From NCBI RefSeq assembly GCF_006439025.1, contig NZ_RCYZ01000001.1, positions 434,001 through 498,000 of the forward strand: DNA of 64,000 bases. The letters are read 5' to 3'. The first letter of the stretch is position 1; the number at the start of each line of letters is the position of its first letter. This DNA comes from Hymenobacter nivis (GTDB lineage: Bacteria > Bacteroidota > Bacteroidia > Cytophagales > Hymenobacteraceae). This document shows positions 48,296 through 56,091 of this stretch, one piece after another. Made by a program: the position numbers and the translations under genes. A model generated the notes under the pieces. It was not told the origin of the DNA and ran no database searches. It saw nothing but the letters and a program-made list of their open reading frames with translations.

Positions 48296-51200
48296 TCAAA
48301 AAGGCATCTTGAGGCGGAAGCGCTGCTCGTCGCTGCTGAACTCCAGCTCGTGGTTATGCTTGCCCTCCGCGTAGCTCAGCAGGTGCTGGCGGAAGGTGGG
48401 CTCGGCCAGCTCCGGTAGCTTGTCCTGGTTGTACAGGCGCAGGGCGGCCGACACGGCCAGCGTGGCGTCGGTGGCCTGCTCATCGAGCCAGGCGTGCACC
48501 GCGGGCCCGGCGTCGGCCGGTGCCACCTGCTTGTTACTGGCCCGGCGGCTCGGATCGTCTTCGGCTTCTAGGGTGGCCAGGTTGGTGGCCGTGGATAGCT
48601 CCACGCCGTCGTCACGCATGCGGTCGTAGTTGAACACCATCGCCGACGTCGGGTTGGGCTCCTCGGCGAAGCGCACGCCCTTGGTGCGGTCCTCCAGGAA
48701 GAAGCGGCTCTTGGTGAGGTAGCTCCGGATGGTGGCCGCCGACAGCGGCTCGATGCCTTGGCGCGCGGCGGCCTGCAGGTAAAGGGGGTGCACCTGGCGC
48801 ACGCGCAGGAACAGCTTGGTTATGCCGTCATCTTCCTTCCACAATTTGAAGTGGCGGCCTTCGATGATGTCGCGGCCAATCATCGACGAGAGCACCATGA
48901 AGTACTGTTCCACGTCGTCGCTGGTGTGCTGGATTTGAATGACTTCCTGCACGCGCTCCATGAGCTTATCAAATAACACATCCAACTTAAAAGGGAATTT
49001 TAAGCCCGCTTCGCTCAGGATTTCGGCGGTGGTCAGCAGCGTCGAGGCGTTCTGCACCGTGCGGTCCTCGGGGTCCTCAATGCCCAGCACCGTTTGGCAG
49101 TGCTCCCGGATGCGCCGGGTGACGTCGGGCTCCCGGCGGCGGTAGGCGGCCATCTGCGTGCGGTACTGGAGCACCTCGCGGGTCACGTGCACGGTGGCCC
49201 CGCTCTCCTGCAGGCCGCGCAGCTGGTCGTAGGCCTCGCGGTCGTTCTGGCGCTTCATCTCCTCGCTGAATTCGAGTACTACGCTCCGGCTGAGCAGGGC
49301 CGGGTCGCGGGTGGGCAGGTCCTGGCCGCACACCACGGCGCTGCTCAGGGGGCGCAGGCTCTTGGTTTCGTTGCCCCCAGTGGCCCGGCCCATCAGCTTG
49401 CCGGTGCCGTTGGCGATGCCCTTCAGCAACTCAATGGTGGGCATGGGCAGGTAGTTCTTGTACTCGTCGAGCATCATCAGCGAGTTGCGGGCCGTGCTCA
49501 TGTACCGCTGGATGCCGGTGGCGGTGGCCCCGCCCGCCAGGCGGATGGCCGTCTCCTCCGAAAACTGGCCGAAGCACGAAATCAGGGCCTCGGCCGCCTT
49601 GCTCTTGCCCGAGCCGCGCAGGCCGTACAAATGCAGCAGGGGGAAGTAATTCCCGTTGGCCTTGTAAATCAGGTCGCGGAACAGGCTGGCCAGGTAGAAC
49701 GTCACCAGGATGGGGTTGTTGGCCCCGTAGGCCCGCTGCATCAGCGCGCTCCAGTCCTCGAACGAAATGCCCGGCACCTTCACCGGCAGCCGGAAGCGGC
49801 GCTCGTTTTCGAAGTTGTCGTCGTCGTCGTCCGTCAGCTTCAGGGTACTAGCGAAGGGCAGGAAGTAGTGGGCCAGGTGCTTCACCTTGCCCTCCTCCAG
49901 CAGCTGCTCCAGCGCCGGTACCTTGGCGGCCAGGCGCTCGGCCGAGTGCAGCACGTGGCCCTTGCCGTCGACGTCCAGGTGCGACTCGCTGCGCAGGTCG
50001 GCCAGCTCCTCGAGCGTGGCCACCGGCCGCTCCAGCTTGACGATGCCGTAGCGGTCGGCGGCGAAGAATTGGTTTTGAAACAGCAGCCCGTTGGCGAAGG
50101 TGGTGAAGTCGCCGGTTGGGTTGTAGAGCATCGTGCGCGGCTGCACGGCTTCGGCTACGCCGTCGAAGTACTTAATCTTGATGTTGTTCAGGTCGTCGTC
50201 GTTTCCCTCGAAGATGAAGTTGCCCAGCCGACCTACACATTTTTTAAAGGTTGCCACGCTCACGAAATCGTCCGTGATGATGGCCATCGTGCGCTGGGCC
50301 CCGAAGCAGTTGGTGAAGTGGCACACGTACTTCGGCTCGTTCTGGCTGAGCACGAAGTATTGAATGGAGAAGGTGAAGTTGCAGATGCGTACCTCCGCCT
50401 TGCTTTTGTAGGTGTAGAAGCAGCCGTCTCTCTCGAAGAATTTGAAATCAAAGTAATCCTTGCGGCTATCGCCCAGGGCATCCAGGGCCCTCATATCCAG
50501 CCCGTCCTGGCCCCGCTTCACCAGCTTGTAGCCTTTCTTAAAATCGGCCCACACCTCGCACACGTCGCCGTAATAGACCTGGCGCAGGGTGTCGTTGTCA
50601 ATCAGCTCCAGCACCTCGCCCATGCGCCCGATGGCCGCGGCCTTGTCGTGGCCCCCAAGCGAGGCATCCTTCTCGCACTCCTCCAGCAGAGGCCCCCGGA
50701 TGTAGTCGCGGGTTTTGCGCTGCCAGGCCTCCAGGTCGGCGGGGGTCTGAATCTTGCGCTTCAGCATGTCGTCCGGGTCCAGGCCTGGCTCGGGCAGCAG
50801 CGTCTCCACGCGCAGGCCGGCGGCCAGCATCAGCTGGCAGTTGCGGTGCATGGCCTTCAGGCCGGCCGGGTCGTTGTCCGGGATGTACACCACGCGCTCG
50901 GTGTGGCGCTTGAGCAGCTTCACCTGGTTATCGGTCAGGGCCGTGCCGCAGGGGGCCACCGTCTGCTCGAGGGGAAACTGGTGGAACTGCACCACGTCGA
51001 CGTTGCCTTCGACCAGGTAGGCGAAGCCGGCCTTCCGGATGGCGTCGGCCGCCCGGTCCAGGCCGTAGAGGTGGTCGCCCTTCACCCACACCGTGTCGGG
51101 GCTATTCACGTACTTCCCGGGCTTGTAATCGGCGTCCGGCGCGGGCTCCGTCACCAGGCGGCCGGTGAAGGCCACCACGCGGCCCCGGGCGTCGCGGATG

Positions 51201-51817
51201 GGGAACATCACCCGGTCCTGGAACACGTCGTAAAACTTCGATTCCGCGCCCTCCTGCTTCTTTTCGCGCACCAAGCCGGCCTTCACCAGCACCTCGGCCG
51301 AGTAGCCGTTGCGGAGGGCGTCCTGGTAAAAGCCGTCGCGGCGGTTCTCCGCGTAGCCCAGCTGGAAGGCGTCGCGCACCGGCTGCTTCAGCTTGCGGCT
51401 CTCGGCCCAGCGGTCGGGCAGCCGGGTGCCGGCGAAATAGGCCGCGGCGTAGGTCAGGGCGATGCGCACGGCCTCGCGGTCGCGCTGCTCAGCCTCGGCC
51501 ACGGCGGCGGCCTCCGGGCTCATTTGCTGGTATTCGATGGCCAGGCTGTGGTCGCCGGCAATCTCCTTCACGGCTTCGATGAAATCCAGCTTCTTCAGCT
51601 TCATCACGAAGCCAATGCCGTCGCCGGCCGCGCCGCAGCCGAAACACTTAAAGATGCCCTTGGTGGCGTTTACGTGAAACGAGGGGCTTTTTTCGTTGTG
51701 AAAGGGGCAGCACGCTTCGTGCTTGTGGCCCCGGGATTTTAAGGTAACGTAGCGGGCGATGATGGATACAATATCGAGCTGACGTACCTGGTCAATAGTT
51801 GATTCGGCTAATAGCAT
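48296..51817 (-). CDS. Primase-helicase fusion
   Basis: A 1173-residue replication protein. The DnaG-type CHC2 zinc finger is at residues ~35-62 (CCPFHNEKSPSFHV, FKCFGCGAAGDGIGFV). A TOPRIM-type primase core follows, with AFTGRLV near 225 and YLVEGNVDVVQFHQ near 270, then HTERVVYIPDNDPAGLKAM. The C-terminal ATPase/helicase has Walker A YGLRGSGKSKAAEAL near 735 and LMMLDEYKNYLP near 785. It primes and unwinds phage DNA. The ATG at 51815-51817 starts right at MLLAESTIDQVRQL, the normal DnaG N-terminus. It is the largest early gene. Confidence 0.92.
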   Translation of the reverse strand: MLLAESTIDQVRQLDIVSIIARYVTLKSRGHKHEACCPFHNEKSPSFHVNATKGIFKCFGCGAAGDGIGFVMKLKKLDFIEAVKEIAGDHSLAIEYQQMSPEAAAVAEAEQRDREAVRIALTYAAAYFAGTRLPDRWAESRKLKQPVRDAFQLGYAENRRDGFYQDALRNGYSAEVLVKAGLVREKKQEGAESKFYDVFQDRVMFPIRDARGRVVAFTGRLVTEPAPDADYKPGKYVNSPDTVWVKGDHLYGLDRAADAIRKAGFAYLVEGNVDVVQFHQFPLEQTVAPCGTALTDNQVKLLKRHTERVVYIPDNDPAGLKAMHRNCQLMLAAGLRVETLLPEPGLDPDDMLKRKIQTPADLEAWQRKTRDYIRGPLLEECEKDASLGGHDKAAAIGRMGEVLELIDNDTLRQVYYGDVCEVWADFKKGYKLVKRGQDGLDMRALDALGDSRKDYFDFKFFERDGCFYTYKSKAEVRICNFTFSIQYFVLSQNEPKYVCHFTNCFGAQRTMAIITDDFVSVATFKKCVGRLGNFIFEGNDDDLNNIKIKYFDGVAEAVQPRTMLYNPTGDFTTFANGLLFQNQFFAADRYGIVKLERPVATLEELADLRSESHLDVDGKGHVLHSAERLAAKVPALEQLLEEGKVKHLAHYFLPFASTLKLTDDDDDNFENERRFRLPVKVPGISFEDWSALMQRAYGANNPILVTFYLASLFRDLIYKANGNYFPLLHLYGLRGSGKSKAAEALISCFGQFSEETAIRLAGGATATGIQRYMSTARNSLMMLDEYKNYLPMPTIELLKGIANGTGKLMGRATGGNETKSLRPLSSAVVCGQDLPTRDPALLSRSVVLEFSEEMKRQNDREAYDQLRGLQESGATVHVTREVLQYRTQMAAYRRREPDVTRRIREHCQTVLGIEDPEDRTVQNASTLLTTAEILSEAGLKFPFKLDVLFDKLMERVQEVIQIQHTSDDVEQYFMVLSSMIGRDIIEGRHFKLWKEDDGITKLFLRVRQVHPLYLQAAARQGIEPLSAATIRSYLTKSRFFLEDRTKGVRFAEEPNPTSAMVFNYDRMRDDGVELSTATNLATLEAEDDPSRRASNKQVAPADAGPAVHAWLDEQATDATLAVSAALRLYNQDKLPELAEPTFRQHLLSYAEGKHNHELEFSSDEQRFRLKMPF

Positions 51818-51833
51818 GGGGTGGGAAAGAAGG

Positions 51834-52223
51834 CTAAAGGGCGAGGCTGAACTGGCCCTTGTGGAAGCGCCGCCGGTAGTTATCCCAGCGGTCATAATTG
51901 AGGTGGCACCGCTGGCAGAGCGCAGCCAAATTGTGGAAGCGGTTGTGGCCCGGGTCCTGGTCGAGGTGGGCCACCGTCAGGATGATTTTGACATGGGCCC
52001 GGGCGACGTAGTTGTCGCGCCGGCCCAGGGCCTTGCCGTTGGTGGCGTCGAACACCTGGCCGCCGCTGAGCATGTAGGTGCCGGCGTCGCGCCCGGTACC
52101 GCGGGCCACTACCTGGCCGTTGGGGGCCCCGCACCATTCGCACTTATTCCCGGCTCGCCGGTAGCGGACGAGCCGGGAAATCAGGCTCCACTTGGGGTGG
52201 TATAGTTTGAGATCAATCGGCAC
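51834..52223 (-). CDS. HNH endonuclease
   Basis: A 129-residue HNH nuclease. A zinc knuckle CEWCGAPNG near residue 28 pairs with LCQRCHLNYD near 108. The catalytic beta-beta-alpha metal core is ILTVAHLDQDPGHNRFHNLAAL. These show a small single-domain enzyme. GTG start at 52221-52223. It lies just upstream of the primase-helicase; HNH proteins in such places may be homing-type, DNA-processing or packaging nucleases. Confidence 0.88.
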   Translation of the reverse strand: MPIDLKLYHPKWSLISRLVRYRRAGNKCEWCGAPNGQVVARGTGRDAGTYMLSGGQVFDATNGKALGRRDNYVARAHVKIILTVAHLDQDPGHNRFHNLAALCQRCHLNYDRWDNYRRRFHKGQFSLAL

Positions 52224-52226
52224 CAG

Positions 52227-52394
52227 CTATTCCTCGCTCACGATGGTTTCGTCGGCAATCAGTGCCCACAAAATGATTATGCCGCCCACTATCACGGCTA
52301 CAATGAAATAGGACTGTTTGCCACTGTTATCGCTGAGCACTGCCCCGCAGAAAATCATGCACATGGCCAGTAAGCAGATGCCGAAGGTTCTCAT
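52227..52394 (-). CDS. Small membrane protein (55 residues)
   Basis: Two hydrophobic segments: GICLLAMCMIFCGAVL at the N-terminus and YFIVAVIVGGIIILWAL in the second half, joined by a polar turn SDNSGKQS; ends acidic DETIVSEE. Start ATG 52392-52394 shares one base with the preceding stop (TAATG/TGATG type), consistent with the packed operon. Unknown role; early-operon membrane peptides can act in superinfection exclusion. Confidence 0.65.
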   Translation of the reverse strand: MRTFGICLLAMCMIFCGAVLSDNSGKQSYFIVAVIVGGIIILWALIADETIVSEE

Positions 52395-52837
52395 CAGTTC
52401 AGGTATTTAAAGTCGGCCGCGGCCAAGCGTTGGAAAAGGGTCTGCTGCTGCTCCTGGTCAAACTGGAAGGCCAGCAGCACCTGGAGGGGCTCGACCATGC
52501 GCAGGGCAATCATATCGAGCTGAATCTGGCACCACTCGTGGAGCGTGCGCCAGGCGGTGCGCTCGGCCTGGGCCCGCAGCGCGGCGCGCTTCTTAGTATC
52601 GAGGCGGTAGGCCCGCTTCACGAAGTCCTGGTACACCGCCTCAGCGTTGGCCGGCAGCTTGAAGCTCAGGAGCTGGGGCCCCACCTGCAGCTGGAAGAAA
52701 AAGCCCTCGCAGCGCTTGGTGTCCTCGTGGTAGAATTTGCTGATCGTGCGGGCCCCGGCTTCGACCAGGAGCAGCTCGATGGCGTGCTGGCTGACGGCGG
52801 GCGTCACCACCGACGTGTAGTTGCGGATGCGGCTCAT
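52394..52837 (-). CDS. Unknown early-operon protein
   Basis: A 147-residue protein. It begins MSRIRNYTSVVTPAVSQHAI, has a YHEDTKRCEGFFFQLQVG segment near residue 37 and an alpha-helical C-terminal half (RTLHEWCQIQLDMIALRMVE, QEQQQTLFQRLAAADFKYL). No known domain. It overlaps the upstream gene by ATGA. Confidence 0.7.
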   Translation of the reverse strand: MSRIRNYTSVVTPAVSQHAIELLLVEAGARTISKFYHEDTKRCEGFFFQLQVGPQLLSFKLPANAEAVYQDFVKRAYRLDTKKRAALRAQAERTAWRTLHEWCQIQLDMIALRMVEPLQVLLAFQFDQEQQQTLFQRLAAADFKYLN

Positions 52838-53304
52838 AGGGCGGCGGCGTGAGCAGGCTCCGCTTCTTCCTCAAGGCCTTGCAGCTCGCGCAGCCGGGCT
52901 TCTACCGCTTCCTGGCCGCCGGGGCCCATGCGGTCCATGCCGGCTTTGTTTTCCAGCAGGTACTTCATGTGCTGGAAAATCTGGCCCTGCACCACCTTCA
53001 CCTGGTTGTGCATCGCCGCCTCCAGTACCAGGCGCTGGTTGTTGTTCAACTTCTCCCACACGGCCGGGGCGAAGTGCTTCTGAATCGTGGCCAGGTCGAT
53101 GGCCATGTGGCCTACCTCCCGGTAGTACACCTGGTACTGCTCCAGCACGCCCACCAGCAGCAGGCCGATGTCGAGGCAGGCCCGGCGGCCTGCCTCGGTG
53201 AGTTGACGGGAAATTTCCAGGTTCACGATGCGCACGGCCGATTCCTTGACCGTGGCCACGTTCATGCCCTTGATGGTTTTGGCGGTCTTAGCGGGCGTTT
53301 TCAT
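52834..53304 (-). CDS. Unknown helical early-operon protein
   Basis: A 156-residue all-alpha protein with a Lys-rich start (MKTPAKTAKTIKGMN) and long helices (RRACLDIGLLLVGVLEQYQ, WEKLNNNQRLVLEAAMHNQ, AVEARLRELQGLEEEAEPA). No catalytic or membrane signature. The gene overlaps the HD-hydrolase gene by 17 bp. Confidence 0.7.
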   Translation of the reverse strand: MKTPAKTAKTIKGMNVATVKESAVRIVNLEISRQLTEAGRRACLDIGLLLVGVLEQYQVYYREVGHMAIDLATIQKHFAPAVWEKLNNNQRLVLEAAMHNQVKVVQGQIFQHMKYLLENKAGMDRMGPGGQEAVEARLRELQGLEEEAEPAHAAAL

Positions 53305-53851
53305 CGTCGGCGAAGGCTTGAAAATTGAGGTAGAACACGTTCAGGAATTCCCGTTCGGCATGCAGCGGCGGCTGGGCCTGCCAGTAGGCGTACTCCACGG
53401 CCGGCTTGAGGTGGAAAAGGGCCGGGTCGTCCCATGCCTTGTCGCAGGGGCCCATCAGCTTGCGTTTTTCCAGCAGCAGCACGCGCAGGTCCATCTCCTT
53501 CACCTCGGCCGGCGTGATGGGGTCGAGGCCGAAGCGCTCGTAAATGGCGGTCTGGAGGCGTTTCTCCGCTTCGCGGTAGCCGGCGAATTCGGGCCGCTGC
53601 TTCAGCGGGCGGGCCAGGTCGAGCAGGTACGCCTCGCTGGCGTCGTGCAGCAGCGCGTGGCGCTGAAATTCGAAGGGCACCCGGGTGGTTACCTCTACCG
53701 AGTGCTGGGCCACGGAGTAAAACTGGCGGGTGTGGCCGGTGAAGCGGCACACGTTGGCCAGCGCGTGGGCGATATCCTTGATGCAGATATCCTCCGGCTT
53801 GGGGTTGAACGGGTCGAAGGCTTTGCCCGAGTAGGTTTGAATCCAGCTCAT
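53288..53851 (-). CDS. HD-domain phosphohydrolase (YfbR/nucleotidase-like)
   Basis: A 187-residue HD-superfamily hydrolase. The metal site is spread over FTGHTRQFYSVAQHSVEV near residue 40 (histidines), the HD pair in HALLHDASEAYLLDL near 67, and an aspartate in VKEMDLRVLLLEK near 125. Similar phage-encoded HD enzymes act on nucleotides (5'-deoxynucleotidase-like), possibly shaping the nucleotide pool. It overlaps the upstream gene by ATGA. Confidence 0.85.
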   Translation of the reverse strand: MSWIQTYSGKAFDPFNPKPEDICIKDIAHALANVCRFTGHTRQFYSVAQHSVEVTTRVPFEFQRHALLHDASEAYLLDLARPLKQRPEFAGYREAEKRLQTAIYERFGLDPITPAEVKEMDLRVLLLEKRKLMGPCDKAWDDPALFHLKPAVEYAYWQAQPPLHAEREFLNVFYLNFQAFADDENAR

Positions 53852-54231
53852 GACAGGGTCCCTCCTTTCTCAATCACCTCGTCAACGGCGACGCTGTAGG
53901 CTATCTCCGACGTGACCTCGGCCAGGTAGAGCATGTCCATCCAGAGGTCGTTGAAATCGCCGAATCCCACCGTGAGCATGAAGGTGTCGACAATTTCTAC
54001 CTTTTGAATGCTCAGGTACTTCAGGTACAGGAAGTCGTGCAGGTTGAAGTATTTCGCCCGCTTCATGTGCGAGTCCAGCGTGGCGGAAATTTCTGCCCAT
54101 TCGCGCCGCTTGGCTTCGCGGCTGGGGCCCTCCGGTAGGGGGCGGATTTCGCGCTGCACGCGCGAAACGTCTTGAACCAGGTGACGGATGATATCCATCT
54201 GATTCACCGGCTTTTCAGTTGCTACTTTCAT
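53848..54231 (-). CDS. Unknown early-operon protein
   Basis: A 127-residue helical protein, not recognised. Features: VNQMDIIRHLVQDVSRVQRE, SREAKRREWAEISATLDSHM, FNLHDFLYLKYLSIQK, and an acidic C-terminal half FGDFNDLWMDMLYLAEVTSE. No membrane segment. Chained to its neighbours (4-bp overlap downstream, 33-bp gap upstream). Confidence 0.7.
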   Translation of the reverse strand: MKVATEKPVNQMDIIRHLVQDVSRVQREIRPLPEGPSREAKRREWAEISATLDSHMKRAKYFNLHDFLYLKYLSIQKVEIVDTFMLTVGFGDFNDLWMDMLYLAEVTSEIAYSVAVDEVIEKGGTLS

Positions 54232-54264
54232 TTGATCGTTTAGTAGGGTGAAAGGGTGAGAAAG

Positions 54265-54570
54265 TCAATTCCAGACGGCCCAGCCGGTCATTTTCAGCAC
54301 GAGGCCGAACTGCTCGCGGCTGAGCACGTGACCGCTGAAGCGGTGAATGCCGGCGGTGGGCCGGTGCGTGGCGTGGTCGTGCTCGGTGAGCACGAGCCGG
54401 CTTTTGGGCATCATCAGCCAGATGCGGCAGGTTAGACGCTCGTGGAAGGGATGGAGGCGGGCCCACGAGGCTTCGCCTTCCTCCAGCTCGAAGCCCAGGG
54501 CTTCCAGGTCGGCGGCATCGGGGGCCCACACCGTCACCGGCGCGTTGTTGAGCAGCTGGGTGGTTTCCAT
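54265..54570 (-). CDS. Unknown early-operon protein
   Basis: A 101-residue protein, not recognised: VTVWAPDAADLEALGFELEE, LTCRIWLMMPKSRLVLTEHD, LSREQFGLVLKMTGWAVWN. Mixed alpha/beta, no signal peptide. ATG at 54568-54570 overlaps the preceding stop (TAATG). Confidence 0.68.
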   Translation of the reverse strand: METTQLLNNAPVTVWAPDAADLEALGFELEEGEASWARLHPFHERLTCRIWLMMPKSRLVLTEHDHATHRPTAGIHRFSGHVLSREQFGLVLKMTGWAVWN

Positions 54571-54761
54571 TAGTTGGGCTGTAGGGTGGCTAAGGTGCGA
54601 TGAATGGCCGGCGCGATGACCGGCTTTTTCTTCTGCTGCAGGGCGCTGAGGGGCCGCAGGAACACCTGCAAGCCGCAAGCCTGTAAGCGCTGCATGTAGG
54701 CCAGCATTTCGGGGCTGTTGGGCTGGGACGTGTGGAGGATGATGACGCCGTCGACGATCAT
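54570..54761 (-). CDS. Small unknown early protein
   Basis: A 63-residue protein beginning MIVDGVIILHTSQPNSPEML, then AYMQRLQACGLQVFLRPLSA and a basic KKKPVIAPAIHRTLATL. The hydrophobic start is too short and broken for a membrane helix. ATG at 54759-54761 overlaps the preceding stop by ATGA and its own stop overlaps the next start. Confidence 0.62.
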   Translation of the reverse strand: MIVDGVIILHTSQPNSPEMLAYMQRLQACGLQVFLRPLSALQQKKKPVIAPAIHRTLATLQPN

Positions 54762-55006
54762 ACCGTGGCCTCCTCTTCCAGCAGTTTGACGGTGTTGGGG
54801 TCCTGGTTCAGCACGCCGCCCAGCCACCGCTTCAGCCGGCCAACTTCGGCCACGCTCAGCTCCGTTTTCGAGCTGTTGTTCAGCAATTGGTTGAACCGGA
54901 TCATGGTCATGCCGCCCAGCTTATTTGTCAGCAATTCATCGGTGGGGACCATCGTCTTGATGCCCATCTCCAGTAGTATTTCCTGAAGGCGATTCCTGAT
55001 TTCCAT
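54758..55006 (-). CDS. First early gene: small regulator-like protein
   Basis: An 82-residue protein: MEIRNRLQEILLEMGIKTMV, GGMTMIRFNQLLNNSSKTELS, VAEVGRLKRWLGGVLNQDPN. The pattern is like a compact helix-turn-helix domain with a long C-terminal helix (LSVAEVGRLKRWL), so it may be the Cro-like counterpart of the divergent regulator at 55093. It opens the early operon. Confidence 0.68.
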   Translation of the reverse strand: MEIRNRLQEILLEMGIKTMVPTDELLTNKLGGMTMIRFNQLLNNSSKTELSVAEVGRLKRWLGGVLNQDPNTVKLLEEEATV

Positions 55007-55092
55007 GAGGCAGTTTTGTAAAGTAATGGCCTACTATTTGTCTAGTGTGCCGCTACTACTTACGTAGTAACTATACAAAAGTGTCAAATTAT
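55007..55092. promoter_or_regulatory. Divergent early/lysogeny control region
   Basis: An 86-bp AT-rich gap between divergent regulators. It contains the inverted repeat TACTAC-TTAC-GTAGTA (around 55052-55070), a possible operator. On the minus strand TACTTTAC lies ~11 nt before the early ATG and may be a weak -7 box. Confidence 0.55.
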
Positions 55093-55524
55093 ATGGACAA
55101 TACCAAATACTCCCTCACCAATTTTGTCAATCCCGCTGGACTATCCATTGCACAATTTTGTCGGGACATGGAATCACGCGGCGAAATAGTGCGAAAGGCA
55201 GTCAAGGAAAGTGGATTATCCATCACTGCCGTGGCTAAAAAAATTAATATCTCCCGGGCCCAGCTCTACCTGGACTTCGAGAACCCCCAGATGTCGTTTG
55301 ACCGCATCCTGGCCATTGGCAAGGTCCTGCGCCACGATTTTTCCAAAGAATTTAAGGAGCTATCCGGGGCCCTGATCAGCCTGGTGAATGAGGAGCCGGC
55401 ACCCTACGTAAAGGCGCTCGAAGACTGCCGCTCGAACCTGGTCGACGTGCAGAGCCAGCTGATCAACGCCCTGAACAAACTCGACACCTATTCCAAACGC
55501 TATGGGCCCCTCGAACCAAGTTGA
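55093..55524 (+). CDS. Helix-turn-helix regulator, putative prophage repressor
   Basis: A 143-residue protein. An XRE-like helix-turn-helix spans about residues 30-70 (VRKAVKESGLSITAVAKKIN, ISRAQLYLDFENPQMSFDRI). The C-terminal half is helical (LEDCRSNLVDVQSQLINALN). There is no LexA-like self-cleavage domain, so induction would work differently from lambda CI. ATG at 55093; an upstream in-frame GTG at 55045 is less likely because it would run through the divergent operator region. It points away from the early operon, toward attR. Confidence 0.75.
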   Translation: MDNTKYSLTNFVNPAGLSIAQFCRDMESRGEIVRKAVKESGLSITAVAKKINISRAQLYLDFENPQMSFDRILAIGKVLRHDFSKEFKELSGALISLVNEEPAPYVKALEDCRSNLVDVQSQLINALNKLDTYSKRYGPLEPS

Positions 55525-55759
55525 TGCCGTCGTGCGCGCGCTGGAGGCCGCGCTTACCTCCGGGGCCCTGGCCCTGGTCGACGAGGATGGCCAGCCCCTG
55601 ACGCTGGCCGAGGCCTACGACCGGCCGACGTGGGCCCACCTGCGTGACGCGGCCGATGGCCAGGTGCACGTGCAGGCGCTGCGGGCCGGCCGCGAACTGC
55701 TGGCCCCGCGCTACCTGGAGCTGCTCGGAATGACCGATTTTTTTAACGCCGATTGGTAA
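55502..55759 (+). CDS. Small unknown protein overlapping the regulator gene
   Basis: An 85-residue protein: NQVDAVVRALEAALTSGALA, LVDEDGQPLTLAEAYDRPTW, VQALRAGRELLAPRYLELLG, ending FFNADW. Compact alpha/beta look without known motif. It starts 23 bp inside the end of the regulator gene, so it is translated from the same mRNA. It could be an excision/regulatory partner; in the circular phage the integrase gene lies next to it. Confidence 0.6.
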   Translation: MGPSNQVDAVVRALEAALTSGALALVDEDGQPLTLAEAYDRPTWAHLRDAADGQVHVQALRAGRELLAPRYLELLGMTDFFNADW

Positions 55760-55800
55760 TTGGTTAGATAAATACCTCAGAGCCAACCCTGTTTAATACC

Positions 55801-55831
55801 CCGGCTCCGGGTACTTTTTAACCTTTTTCTG
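55801..55831 (+). repeat. attR core, right direct repeat
   Basis: 31 bp identical to attL (12810-12840). Extended homology continues to 55906. Confidence 0.93.
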
Positions 55832-55850
55832 CTCCCTAACGGGGCGAATC

Positions 55851-55898
55851 AGCCGAAAAGCGGCCTTTCCAGCAATCTGGAGAGGCCGCTTTTCGGCT
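55851..55898 (+). terminator. Original tRNA-Leu terminator, now behind attR
   Basis: A 15-bp stem (55851-55865 with 55884-55898) followed by a T-run. It matches 12860-12907 and now lies downstream of the regulator genes. Confidence 0.85.
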
Positions 55899-55993
55899 TT
55901 TTGGCGGTGGGTGCTGGGGCAGGGCCCCCGGCCGGCTTTGTGCGGCCACTGCTGCGCCGCACCGGTTGCTACTGGCCCGCCCGGCTGCCGCCC

Positions 55994-56001
55994 TATCTTC
56001 G
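55994..56001 (+). promoter_or_regulatory. Promoter -7 box of the zinc-ribbon cluster
   Basis: TATCTTCG (TAnnTTCG), 90 nt before the ATG at 56092. No clear -33 box. Confidence 0.45.
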
Positions 56002-56091
56002 CCCGCGCACCCTGCACCGGGTGGGGTGGCACGGCGGCCGTAAGGGCCTCTTCGCCAGCCTGGGAGGGCGGCGCGTAGCATTCATAGCAGC

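Larger units (their letters stand above)
12810..55831. mobile_element. Complete-looking tailed prophage, ~43 kb, in tRNA-Leu(CAA)
   Basis: The element is bounded by 31-bp identical direct repeats; one repeat unit plus insert is 42,991 bp. It contains an integrase at the left end, a regulator and replication genes at the right end, and terminases, portal, head protease, capsid, tail, tape-measure and lysis genes in between. No sheath or baseplate wedge genes were recognised, so a long non-contractile (siphovirus-type) tail is likely. No frameshift or transposon was seen in an essential module, so it may be inducible. Local low-GC islands at about 15.1-15.8, 24.7-25.1, 46.6-48.3 and 54.9-55.3 kb mark accessory or regulatory parts. 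Confidence 0.93.

Noticed and set aside
49094..51742. Long plus-strand frame opposite the primase-helicase
   Set aside because: Antisense shadow; composition (Gln/Val/His-rich) is typical of reversed GC-rich coding DNA.
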